NCBI GenBank assembly: GCA_041687675.1
Contig: JAWLBM010000002.1
Location: 124,001-188,000, forward strand
DNA length: 64,000 nt
Direction: 5' to 3'
Origin: JAWLBM01 sp041687675
GTDB taxonomy: Bacteria > Pseudomonadota > Alphaproteobacteria > Rhizobiales > Pleomorphomonadaceae
The notes below the pieces were generated by a model. The model made no database searches. It had not been told where the DNA came from and was given only the letters and a program-made list of their open reading frames with translations. The translations under genes were made by a program, and so were the position numbers. Numbering within the stretch: position 1 is the first letter of the stretch; every line of letters starts with the position of its first letter. Positions 54,677 through 62,312 of the stretch are shown here, piece after piece.

Positions 54677-56788
54677 ATGCGACCGGAGATCCTCAACCCG
54701 CTGTTCCAGCCGCTCGAGACGCTTCCCGGCGTCGGCCCGCGGCTGCAGCCCCGGCTCGCCCGACTGGTCGGGCCCCCGGGCGAGACGGCGCGCCCGGCGG
54801 TGGTGGCGGACCTCCTGATGCACCTGCCGACCCACCTCATCGACCGCAGCCGCGAGGCGCTGATCGCCCGGGCCCCGGAGGGCGCGATCGTCACGCTGCG
54901 CGTGCGCGTCGACCGCCACCGGCCGGCGCCGGCGAGCAGCCGGGCCCCCTACCGCATCGCCGTGCAGGACGAGAGCGGCGAACTCACAATCTCCTATTTC
55001 CACGCCGAAAAAGCGTGGCTGGAGAAGATCTTTCCCGTCGGGGCGGAGAAACTGGTTTCGGGCCGGATCGAGTGGTTCAACGGCGCGCCGCAGATGCTGC
55101 ACCCGGACCATGTGGTGGACGTCGCCGACGCGGACAAGCTGCCGCGCATGGAGCCGGTCTATCCGCTCACCGAGGGGGTCAGCCTGAAGGTTCTGCGGCG
55201 GGCGATGGAGGGCGCGCTGGCGCTGATGCCGCCGCTGCCCGAGTGGCAGGACCCGGCCCTCCTCGGCCGCGAGCGCTGGCCCTCCTTCGCCGAGGCGATG
55301 GAGCGCCTGCACCGGCCGCAGGAGCCGTCGGACCTTGCCGAGGACACCCCCTTCCTCGCCCGCCTCGCCTATGACGAGCTGCTGGCGAGCCAGCTCGCCC
55401 TCGGCCTCGTCCGCGCCTCGATGCGGGCGGTGGCCGGCCGGACGCGCGAAAAGCGGCGCGACCTGCTCTCCGCCGTCCGCGGCGCCCTGCCCTTCGCCCT
55501 CACCGGGGCGCAGGAGCGGGCGATCGCCGACATCGCCGCCGACATGGCGAAGCCGACCCGGATGATCCGCCTCGTCCAGGGCGACGTCGGCTCCGGCAAG
55601 ACCATGGTGGCCCTGTTCGCCGCCGCGATGGCGGTGGAGAACGGCGGCCAGGCGGCGTTCATGGCGCCGACGGAGCTTCTCGCCCGCCAGCACGCCCGCT
55701 CCATCGAGCCGCTGGCCGCGGCCGCGGGGATCCGCGTCGCCCTCGTCACCGGCGCCGACAAGGCGAAGGCGCGGCGGGAGACGCTGGAGGCGCTGGCCCG
55801 CGGCGAGATCGACATCCTGGTCGGCACCCACGCCCTGTTCCAGCAGGGGGTCGAGTTCCGCGACCTCGCGCTCGCGGTCGTCGACGAGCAGCACCGCTTC
55901 GGCGTCCACCAGCGCCTCGCGCTGGCGGCGAAGGGCACCCGAACCGACCTCCTGGTGATGACCGCGACGCCGATCCCGAGGACGCTGCTCCTCTCCTACT
56001 TCGGCGACATGGACGTCTCGCGCCTCGACGAGAAGCCCGCGGGCCGGAAGCCGATCGCCACCCGGACCGTCTCGCTGGACCGGATCGGCGAGGTGGTCGA
56101 CCGCGTCGCCGAGGCGGTCGCCCGGAACGGCGCCAAGGCCTACTGGGTCTGCCCGATGGTGGAGGAGAGCGAGGCGACCGACCTCGCCGCCGCCGAGGAG
56201 CGCTTCACCGACCTCGGCAAGGTGTTCGGCGACCGGGTGGAACTCGTCCACGGACGGATGAAGCCGGCCGAGAAGGACGCCAGGATGCGGCGCTTCCAGT
56301 CCGGCGAGGCGCGGGTGCTGGTCGCCACCACGGTGATCGAGGTGGGCGTCGACGTGCCGGACGCGACCATCATCGTGATCGAGCACGCCGAGCGCTTCGG
56401 CCTCGCCCAGCTCCACCAGCTGCGCGGCCGCGTCGGCCGCGGCGACCGGCCGTCCACCTGCCTTCTCCTCTACAAGGCGCCGCTCGGCGAGACCGCCAAG
56501 GCGCGCCTTGCGATCCTGCGCGAGAGCGAGGACGGCTTCGTGATCGCCGAGGAGGACCTGCGGCTGCGCGGCGGCGGCGAGGTGCTGGGCACCCGCCAGT
56601 CGGGCATGCCCGGCTTCCGGCTCGTCCGCCCGGAGATCCACGGGCGGCTGACCGAGATCGCCCGCGACGACGCGGCGCTGGTGCTCGCGCGCGACGCCAA
56701 CCTCTCGGGCGAGCGCGGCCGGGCGCTGCGCGTCCTGCTCTACCTGTTCGGCCGCGACGAGGCGGCGAGGCTGATCCGGGCGGGGTGA
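54677..56788 (+). CDS. recG: ATP-dependent DNA helicase RecG
   Basis: 703 residues from the ATG at 54677. It regresses stalled forks and processes branched recombination intermediates. The N-terminal wedge OB-fold (residues 60-160) is followed by helicase motifs: Q-motif LTGAQERAIADIAADM, Walker A GDVGSGKTM, DEQH (VVDEQHRFGVHQR), TATPIPRTL, TTVIEVGVDVPDA and QLRGRVGRG. It diverges from sdhE over 143 bp. Confidence 0.96.
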   Translation: MRPEILNPLFQPLETLPGVGPRLQPRLARLVGPPGETARPAVVADLLMHLPTHLIDRSREALIARAPEGAIVTLRVRVDRHRPAPASSRAPYRIAVQDESGELTISYFHAEKAWLEKIFPVGAEKLVSGRIEWFNGAPQMLHPDHVVDVADADKLPRMEPVYPLTEGVSLKVLRRAMEGALALMPPLPEWQDPALLGRERWPSFAEAMERLHRPQEPSDLAEDTPFLARLAYDELLASQLALGLVRASMRAVAGRTREKRRDLLSAVRGALPFALTGAQERAIADIAADMAKPTRMIRLVQGDVGSGKTMVALFAAAMAVENGGQAAFMAPTELLARQHARSIEPLAAAAGIRVALVTGADKAKARRETLEALARGEIDILVGTHALFQQGVEFRDLALAVVDEQHRFGVHQRLALAAKGTRTDLLVMTATPIPRTLLLSYFGDMDVSRLDEKPAGRKPIATRTVSLDRIGEVVDRVAEAVARNGAKAYWVCPMVEESEATDLAAAEERFTDLGKVFGDRVELVHGRMKPAEKDARMRRFQSGEARVLVATTVIEVGVDVPDATIIVIEHAERFGLAQLHQLRGRVGRGDRPSTCLLLYKAPLGETAKARLAILRESEDGFVIAEEDLRLRGGGEVLGTRQSGMPGFRLVRPEIHGRLTEIARDDAALVLARDANLSGERGRALRVLLYLFGRDEAARLIRAG

Positions 56789-56882
56789 TGGCGATGGCCG
56801 GAGTGTCCGGCTTCGGAGACGGCCAAAACCGTTGCGCCGGCGGCCGGGGAGCGACGGGCGCCGGCGCCTGACCGGAGCCGCG

Positions 56883-57185
56883 TCAGCGGGCGGCGTCGTG
56901 GTCGCCCTTGCTCCGCCGCTCGACGGTGTCGCGGCCGACGATCTTGGAGAACATGCTGTCCGTCTCGTAGAGCAGCGCGAGCTGGCGCTCCTCGAACTCG
57001 CGGAAGAATTCGTCCCAGGAGATCTCGGTCAGCGCGTCGTGCTCCGAGTTCGGCGCCTCGGGGAACATGATCCGGATGATCCCGACGTCGCCGCCCTTGT
57101 GGGTGCGCCCGACGGCGGCGGGCTTGCCGCCCTTGGATTCCGCCCACTTGCGGATGGTGTCGTGATCGGTGGTGGTCTCCGCCAT
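56883..57185 (-). CDS. Conserved small protein, function unknown
   Basis: 100 residues from the ATG at 57185. HDTIRKWAESKGGKPAAV and LTEISWDEFFREFEERQLALLYE match a small family I recall from alphaproteobacteria and cyanobacteria, without a known function and sometimes mislabelled as a branching enzyme. Soluble, no signal or membrane segment. It follows a second small gene by 23 bp; the two may form an operon. Confidence 0.75.
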   Translation of the reverse strand: MAETTTDHDTIRKWAESKGGKPAAVGRTHKGGDVGIIRIMFPEAPNSEHDALTEISWDEFFREFEERQLALLYETDSMFSKIVGRDTVERRSKGDHDAAR

Positions 57186-57208
57186 CGCGTTGTCTCCACG
57201 GGTTCGGT

Positions 57209-57517
57209 TCAGTTGCGGCCGTTGTTGGCGAGCTTCTCGAATTCGTCGCGCACCTCCGGAAGGGTCGGCAGGCCCAGCTCGCGGGACTTGCGCTGGACGT
57301 CCTTGGCGGCCTTTGAAGAGAGGTCGTCCCGGTACATGTCCTTCACCTGCTCGGCCGACTCGTAGTTGCGGAACCTCTGCACCTCGGACCGGGTCGAGCG
57401 CTGCACGTCGAGCAGGTCGTCCCGCTTGCTCTCCGGGTAATCCTCGGGCTTTGCGTCCAGGACCGGCCGGAACACACGTTTCTCGAGGAAATCGACGAGT
57501 TCCTGCTTGTTGGCCAT
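57209..57517 (-). CDS. Conserved small protein, function unknown
   Basis: 102 residues from the ATG at 57517. Highly charged and helical: KQELVDFLEKRVFRPVLDAKPEDYPESKRDDL, EQVKDMYRDDLSSKAAKDVQRKSRELGLPTLPEVRDEFEKLA. No membrane segment or known motif. First of a pair with the gene at 56883-57185. Confidence 0.75.
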   Translation of the reverse strand: MANKQELVDFLEKRVFRPVLDAKPEDYPESKRDDLLDVQRSTRSEVQRFRNYESAEQVKDMYRDDLSSKAAKDVQRKSRELGLPTLPEVRDEFEKLANNGRN

Positions 57518-57609
57518 GCGATTCGCTCCGTTGTCCGGCTCTGCCGTTCGCAAACCCGCGAGGGGGCAAGGGGTTCCGGGATGACGGGACCCCTGCGGGC
57601 GGCGCGACG

Positions 57610-58056
57610 TCACGCCCCGGCCCAGCCGAGCGTCAGCGCCGCGAGCACGGTGTAGCGGGCGATCTTGCCGACCGCCACCAGCGGCAGGAAGCTCGCGAGC
57701 GGCTCGCGCATCACGCCGGCGACCACGGTGAGCGGGTCGCCGACGATCGGAACCCAGCTGAACAGCAGGCTCCAGCGCCCCCAGCGGTGGTACCAGGCGC
57801 GGGCCCGGCGCATGGCGGCGCCCTCGGTGGCGAGCCCCCGCCCTGCGAGACGGTCGGCGAAACGCCCGAGCGTCCAGTTCACCAGCGCGCCGCCGATGTT
57901 GCCGAGGCTCGCGACGGCGACGAGGAGGACCGGGGACGTTTCGCCCGAGAGCAGCAGCGCGACAAGCACCGCCTCCGACTGGGCCGGCAGCACGGTGGCC
58001 GCCACGAAGGCGGACAGGAACAGGCCGACGAGGGCCACGGGCTCGGTCAAGGGCAT
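57610..58056 (-). CDS. YqaA/DedA-like inner-membrane protein
   Basis: 148 residues from the ATG at 58056. Four hydrophobic segments, with LPAQSEAVLVALLLSG, LGNIGGALVNWTLGRFADRL and WSLLFSWVPIVGDPLTVVAGVMR. The last resembles the VTT/DedA motif (F.R..P..G....AG). YqaA proteins are small relatives of the DedA lipid-scramblase family; the exact role is unknown. Likely monocistronic. Confidence 0.87.
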   Translation of the reverse strand: MPLTEPVALVGLFLSAFVAATVLPAQSEAVLVALLLSGETSPVLLVAVASLGNIGGALVNWTLGRFADRLAGRGLATEGAAMRRARAWYHRWGRWSLLFSWVPIVGDPLTVVAGVMREPLASFLPLVAVGKIARYTVLAALTLGWAGA

Positions 58057-58108
58057 GCCCCGGGCGACGGGCGGCGACCCGGGATCGGAGCGCGGCGCGC
58101 GGCCGAGC

Positions 58109-58152
58109 CTAGAGCATATCCCGCCCGGATCGAACCGACCCGAACGACAAGG
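58109..58152. repeat. Possible dispersed palindromic element upstream of the yqaA-like gene
   Basis: CTAGAGCATATCCCG followed by an imperfect inverted GGATCGAACC core and AACGACAAGG resembles extragenic elements common in Hyphomicrobiales (recalled pattern). It shares the GACAAG segment and layout with the element at 12351-12394. Confidence 0.35.
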
Positions 58153-58306
58153 CCGCGCCCGAAGCTCCGGGGCTGGAGCGCCCTTCCGCCGGCCAGGTAT
58201 CTGCACCTCGATCGGAGGGCGCTCCCGGGGAGCGGTGTCTCCGTTCGGGCGCCCGCCCCCGGGACGTCGCCGGCACCGCCTCCGGGGTGTTGCGGCGAAA
58301 TGAATT

Positions 58307-58338
58307 GTACTTGCTTTGTTCTCGCGATCAGGTAGGAT
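58307..58338 (+). promoter_or_regulatory. Promoter with LexA-like box upstream of the radical SAM gene
   Basis: GTAC (58307-58310), 7 bp, GTTC (58318-58321) is one base off the alphaproteobacterial LexA box GTTC-N7-GTTC. It overlaps the -35 TTGCTT (58311-58316), which is 16 bp from TAGGAT (58333-58338). Confidence 0.45.
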
Positions 58339-58344
58339 CAAACC

Positions 58345-59505
58345 ATGAACAGAGCTGTCGCCCGCCTCGAGCCTCCCTCCCCCGCCGGTTTCGCCGACGG
58401 CCCCCTTCGCCATGTCGACGGGCTTGGCGACGCGGGCGTCGCGGCGGACCGCCGGCGCGGCCGGGGCGCCGGCGTCAATCCGTCCGGCCGCTTCGAGCCC
58501 GATGCGCGGGTCGGCTTCGACGACGGCTGGGGCTCGGCGGAGGACCTGCCGCCGCTGAAGACCACGGTGACGGTGGAGCGGGCGCGCAGCATCATCACCC
58601 GCAACGAGTCGCCCGACATCTCCTTCGACCGCTCGATCAACCCCTACCGCGGCTGCGAGCACGGCTGCAGCTACTGCTTCGCCCGGCCGACCCATGCCTA
58701 CATGGGCCTCTCGCCCGGGCTCGACTTCGAGACCCGGCTGTTCGTCAAGCCGAACGCGGCGGAACTGCTGGAGCGGGAACTCGGCGCGCCCTCCTACCAG
58801 CCGCGCAGCATCGCCATCGGCACCAACACCGATCCCTACCAGCCGATCGAGCGGGAGTACCGGGTGACCCGCGAGGTGCTGGAGGTGCTCGCCCGCACGC
58901 GCCACCCGGTGGCGATCGTCACCAAGTCGGCGCTGGTCACCCGCGACATCGACATCCTCGCGCCGATGGCGGCCGAGGGCCTCGCCAAGGTGGCGATCTC
59001 GGTGACGACGCTGGACCGCCGCATCGCCCGGGCGATGGAACCGCGGGCCTCGACCCCGTCGAAGCGGCTGGAGGCGATCCGGGAGCTGGCCGAGGCGGGC
59101 ATCCCGACCGGCGTGATGGTGGCGCCGGTGGTGCCCGCGGTCACCGACAGCGAGATCGAGCGCATCCTCGACGCCGCCGCCGCCCACGGGGCGCGCGAGG
59201 CGGGCTACGTGCTGCTGCGGCTGCCGCTCGAGGTCTCGGAGGTCTTCCGCGACTTCCTCGTCCGCGCCTTTCCGGACCGCTACCGCCATGTCATGAACGT
59301 CCTGCGCTCGATGCGCGGCGGCAAGGACTACGACGCCGAATGGGGCAAGCGCATGCGCGGCGCCGGTCCCTACGCCTGGCAGATCGGCCGCCGCTTCGAG
59401 ATCGCCGCGCGCCGCCTCGGCCTCAACAGGACGCGCGCCCGCCTCACCACCGACAAATTCATCAAGCCTGTGAACGGAGGCGTGCAACTCTCTCTTTTCT
59501 CGTGA
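58345..59505 (+). CDS. PA0069-family radical SAM protein (SplB-like)
   Basis: 386 residues. The [4Fe-4S]-SAM motif is C-x3-C-x2-C at Cys104, Cys108 and Cys111 (YRGCEHGCSYCFARPTH). DPYQPIEREYRVTREVLEVL and VTKSALVTRDIDIL are shared with spore-photoproduct-lyase relatives. A variable arginine-rich N-terminus (residues 1-60, RRGRGAGVNPSGRFEP) is normal for the family. The substrate is unknown; a DNA-lesion role is suggested only by SplB similarity and the LexA-like box upstream. It ends 10 bp from convergent trkA. Confidence 0.9.
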   Translation: MNRAVARLEPPSPAGFADGPLRHVDGLGDAGVAADRRRGRGAGVNPSGRFEPDARVGFDDGWGSAEDLPPLKTTVTVERARSIITRNESPDISFDRSINPYRGCEHGCSYCFARPTHAYMGLSPGLDFETRLFVKPNAAELLERELGAPSYQPRSIAIGTNTDPYQPIEREYRVTREVLEVLARTRHPVAIVTKSALVTRDIDILAPMAAEGLAKVAISVTTLDRRIARAMEPRASTPSKRLEAIRELAEAGIPTGVMVAPVVPAVTDSEIERILDAAAAHGAREAGYVLLRLPLEVSEVFRDFLVRAFPDRYRHVMNVLRSMRGGKDYDAEWGKRMRGAGPYAWQIGRRFEIAARRLGLNRTRARLTTDKFIKPVNGGVQLSLFS

Positions 59506-59515
59506 GTATCCCGGC

Positions 59516-60892
59516 TCAAAAGAACTCCAGGCTCACACGGAACATCTGCTCCACCTGGCGGACCTTGCTTGCCACGGCGAAGATGATCACCCGGTCCTTG
59601 GCGATGATCTGGCTCTCGCCGTCCGGTGCGATCACCTTGCCGGCGCGGTAGATGGCGCCGATGCGGATGCCCTTCGGCAGTTCGAGGTCCCGCAGCGGGC
59701 GGCCGACCAGCGGCGAGGTCTCCATCGCCTCCGCCTCGATGATCTCCGCCGCCCCGTCGTAGAGCGTGTGGACGCCGCGGATGCGGCCCCGGCGGACGTG
59801 GCGCAGGATGGTCGACACGGTGACCGTGCGCGGGTTCACGTAGGCGTCGATGCCGAGCGACTTGGCGAGCGCCGGGTAGCTGAGGTTGTTGATCAGCGTC
59901 AGCGTGCGCTTGGCGCCGAGGTTGCGGGCCATGACGCAGGAGAGGATGTTCACCTCGTCGTCGTTGGTGAGCGCGACCATGGTGTCGGCGTCGGCCACCT
60001 CCGCCTCGCCGAGGATCTCCTGGTCGAGCGCCGAGCCGCAGAGGATCACGCTGCGCTTCAGGTCGTCGGAGATCTCGATGGCGCGGTCGCGCAGCGATTC
60101 GATCACCTTCACGTTGGCGCCCGGGTTCTTCGCCTCGATCTTGGAGGCGACGTAGAGCCCGATGTTGCCGCCGCCGGCGATGACGATGCGGCTCGCCTCC
60201 GGCTCCTGGTGGCCGAAGATCTTGAGCAGCCGGCGCACCTGGTCCGTCTTCACCACCGCATAGGCGATGTCGCCCACCACCATCTGGTCGGTCACCGTCG
60301 GCGCGATCACCTTGTCGCCGCGGCGGATGCCCACCACGGTGGCGCCGAGGTCCGGGAAGAGGTCGGAGAGCTGCCGCAGCGGCGTGTCCACCACCGGGCA
60401 GTCCTCGCGGCAGGGGATGCCGAGCACCACCACGTTGCCCTCGGCGAAGCGGACGATGTCGACGGCGCCCGGGAAGCTGAGGCGCCGCAGCACCATCTCG
60501 CCGACCTCGATCTCCGGCGAGATGATCACGTCGATCGGCATGTGGTCGGTGGTGAAGAGGTCCGACCACTGCGGCTTCAGGTAGCTCTGCGCGCGGATGC
60601 GGGCCACCTTGGTCGGGACGTTGAACAGCGAGTGCGCCACCTGGCAGGCGACCATGTTCACCTCGTCGGTGAGGGTCACCGCGATGATCATGTCGGCGTC
60701 GGCCGCACCGGCCTGGGCCAGCGTCTCCGGATGGGCGCCGTTGCCGACGAAGCCGCGCACGTCGAGCGTGTCGCGGACCCGCGCAACGAGCTTCGGCGAA
60801 GTGTCGACAACGGAGACGTCGTTCTCCTCGGCTGCGAGCCGTTCGGCGATGCCGTAGCCCACCTGGCCGGCCCCGCAGATCACCACGCGCAT
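59516..60892 (-). CDS. trkA: Trk system potassium-uptake regulator TrkA
   Basis: 458 residues. A cytosolic NAD-binding regulator of TrkH/TrkG potassium channels. Two RCK units are seen: Rossmann GAGQVGYGIAERLA at the N-terminus with a TrkA_C domain near 145-225, then GGGNIGLYVASKI (about 233) with a second TrkA_C domain ending in LRDLELPKGIRIGAIYR. It follows ntrX at 39 bp on the same strand, the usual ntrBC-ntrYX-trkA order. Confidence 0.95.
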   Translation of the reverse strand: MRVVICGAGQVGYGIAERLAAEENDVSVVDTSPKLVARVRDTLDVRGFVGNGAHPETLAQAGAADADMIIAVTLTDEVNMVACQVAHSLFNVPTKVARIRAQSYLKPQWSDLFTTDHMPIDVIISPEIEVGEMVLRRLSFPGAVDIVRFAEGNVVVLGIPCREDCPVVDTPLRQLSDLFPDLGATVVGIRRGDKVIAPTVTDQMVVGDIAYAVVKTDQVRRLLKIFGHQEPEASRIVIAGGGNIGLYVASKIEAKNPGANVKVIESLRDRAIEISDDLKRSVILCGSALDQEILGEAEVADADTMVALTNDDEVNILSCVMARNLGAKRTLTLINNLSYPALAKSLGIDAYVNPRTVTVSTILRHVRRGRIRGVHTLYDGAAEIIEAEAMETSPLVGRPLRDLELPKGIRIGAIYRAGKVIAPDGESQIIAKDRVIIFAVASKVRQVEQMFRVSLEFF

Positions 60893-60931
60893 GATGTCAC
60901 TCCAGGAAAGGAAGGGTCGCGCGACAGGACG

Positions 60932-62299
60932 TCAGGCGATGCCGAGGCTCTTCAGCTTGCGGTGAAGGGCGGACCGCTCCATGCCGACGAACTCCGCCGT
61001 CCTGGAGATGTTGCCGCCGAAACGGTTGATCTGCGCCTTGAGATACTCCCGCTCGAAGATCTCGCGGGCATCGCGCAGCGGCAGCGCCATCAGGTGCTCG
61101 CCGCCGGTGGAGGTCGGCAGCGAGGGCAGCATGGTGCCGACCTCGGACGGCAGGAGGTCGGCGGTGATCACCGCCTCCGGGTCGGCCCGGGTCAGGATCA
61201 TCAGCCGCTCCACGTTGTTGCGCAGCTGGCGCAGGTTGCCCGGCCAGTCGTGCGCCTGCAGCACCGCCATGGCGTCGTCGCCGATGCGCCGGATCGGCAG
61301 GCCGGCGGCGCGGGCGATCTGCCGCATCATGTGGTCGATCAGGAACGGGATGTCCTCGCGCCGCTCCGACAGGCCCGGCACGCGGACGGGCACCACCGCC
61401 AGCCGGTGGAAGAGATCCTCCCGGAAGCGTCCCTCGGCGATCTCGCGCTCGAGGTCGCGGGAGGTGGACGAGACGATCCTGACGTCCACCTGCACGCGGC
61501 CGGAGCCGCCGACGCGCTCGAAGGCCTGCTCGACCAGCACCCGGAGGATGCGGTTCTGCGTCTCGCGCGGCATGTCGCCGATCTCGTCGAGGAAGAGCGT
61601 GCCGCCATGGGCCTCCTCGAGCGCGCCGACCTTGCGCCGTCCGTCCTGGCCGTTCTCGGTGCCGAAGAGCTCGATCTCCATGCGCTCGGGCGTGATCGTG
61701 GCCGCGTTCAGCACCACGAAGGGGCCCTTGGAGCGGGTGGAGTGCGCGTGCAGCACGCGGGCCACGGTCTCCTTGCCCGAACCGGACGGCCCGGAGATGA
61801 GCACGCGGCTGTTGGTCGGCGCCACCCGGTCCACGGTGTTGCGCAGCTGGTTGAGCACGCTGGATGTGCCGACCAGTTCCTCCGAACGGTCGGAGCGCAG
61901 CGTCAGCTCCTTCACCTCGCGCTTCAGCTTGGAGGCCTCCAGCGCCCGCTCGGCGACGAGCAGCAGCCGGTCCGCCTTGAACGGCTTCTCGATGTAGTCG
62001 TAGGCCCCGCGCTTGATGGCGGACACCGCCGTCTCGACGTTGCCGTGGCCGGAGATCATCACCACCGGCAGGTCCGGGTGGTCCACCTTGATCTCGTCGA
62101 GGAGCGCCAGCCCGTCGAGGCGGCTGCCCTGCAGCCAGATGTCGAGGAAGACCAGTTGCGGTCGCCGGTCGGCGATCGCCTGCAGCGCGCGGTCGGAGTC
62201 GCCCGCCGTGCGGGTGCCGTGTCCCTCGTCCTCGAGCACGCCGGCGACGAGCTCCCGGATGTCGGCCTCGTCGTCCACGATGAGAATGTCTGTGGCCAT
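60932..62299 (-). CDS. ntrX: NtrX-family response regulator
   Basis: 455 residues from the ATG at 62299. Receiver domain with phosphoacceptor Asp53 (VFLDIW) and Lys105 (EKPF), AAA+ domain with Walker A GPSGSGKET (170-178) and Walker B TLFLDEIGD (234-242), and a Fis-type HTH at the C-terminus (NISRTAEFVGMERSALHRKLKSLG). The sigma-54-contact GAFTGA loop is absent: ELFG (210-213) is followed by TENGQDGRRKVGALEEA. It begins 13 bp after the ntrY stop and controls nitrogen, redox or envelope genes in relatives. Confidence 0.95.
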   Translation of the reverse strand: MATDILIVDDEADIRELVAGVLEDEGHGTRTAGDSDRALQAIADRRPQLVFLDIWLQGSRLDGLALLDEIKVDHPDLPVVMISGHGNVETAVSAIKRGAYDYIEKPFKADRLLLVAERALEASKLKREVKELTLRSDRSEELVGTSSVLNQLRNTVDRVAPTNSRVLISGPSGSGKETVARVLHAHSTRSKGPFVVLNAATITPERMEIELFGTENGQDGRRKVGALEEAHGGTLFLDEIGDMPRETQNRILRVLVEQAFERVGGSGRVQVDVRIVSSTSRDLEREIAEGRFREDLFHRLAVVPVRVPGLSERREDIPFLIDHMMRQIARAAGLPIRRIGDDAMAVLQAHDWPGNLRQLRNNVERLMILTRADPEAVITADLLPSEVGTMLPSLPTSTGGEHLMALPLRDAREIFEREYLKAQINRFGGNISRTAEFVGMERSALHRKLKSLGIA

Positions 62300-62312
62300 G
62301 GGGTCCTGCTGG

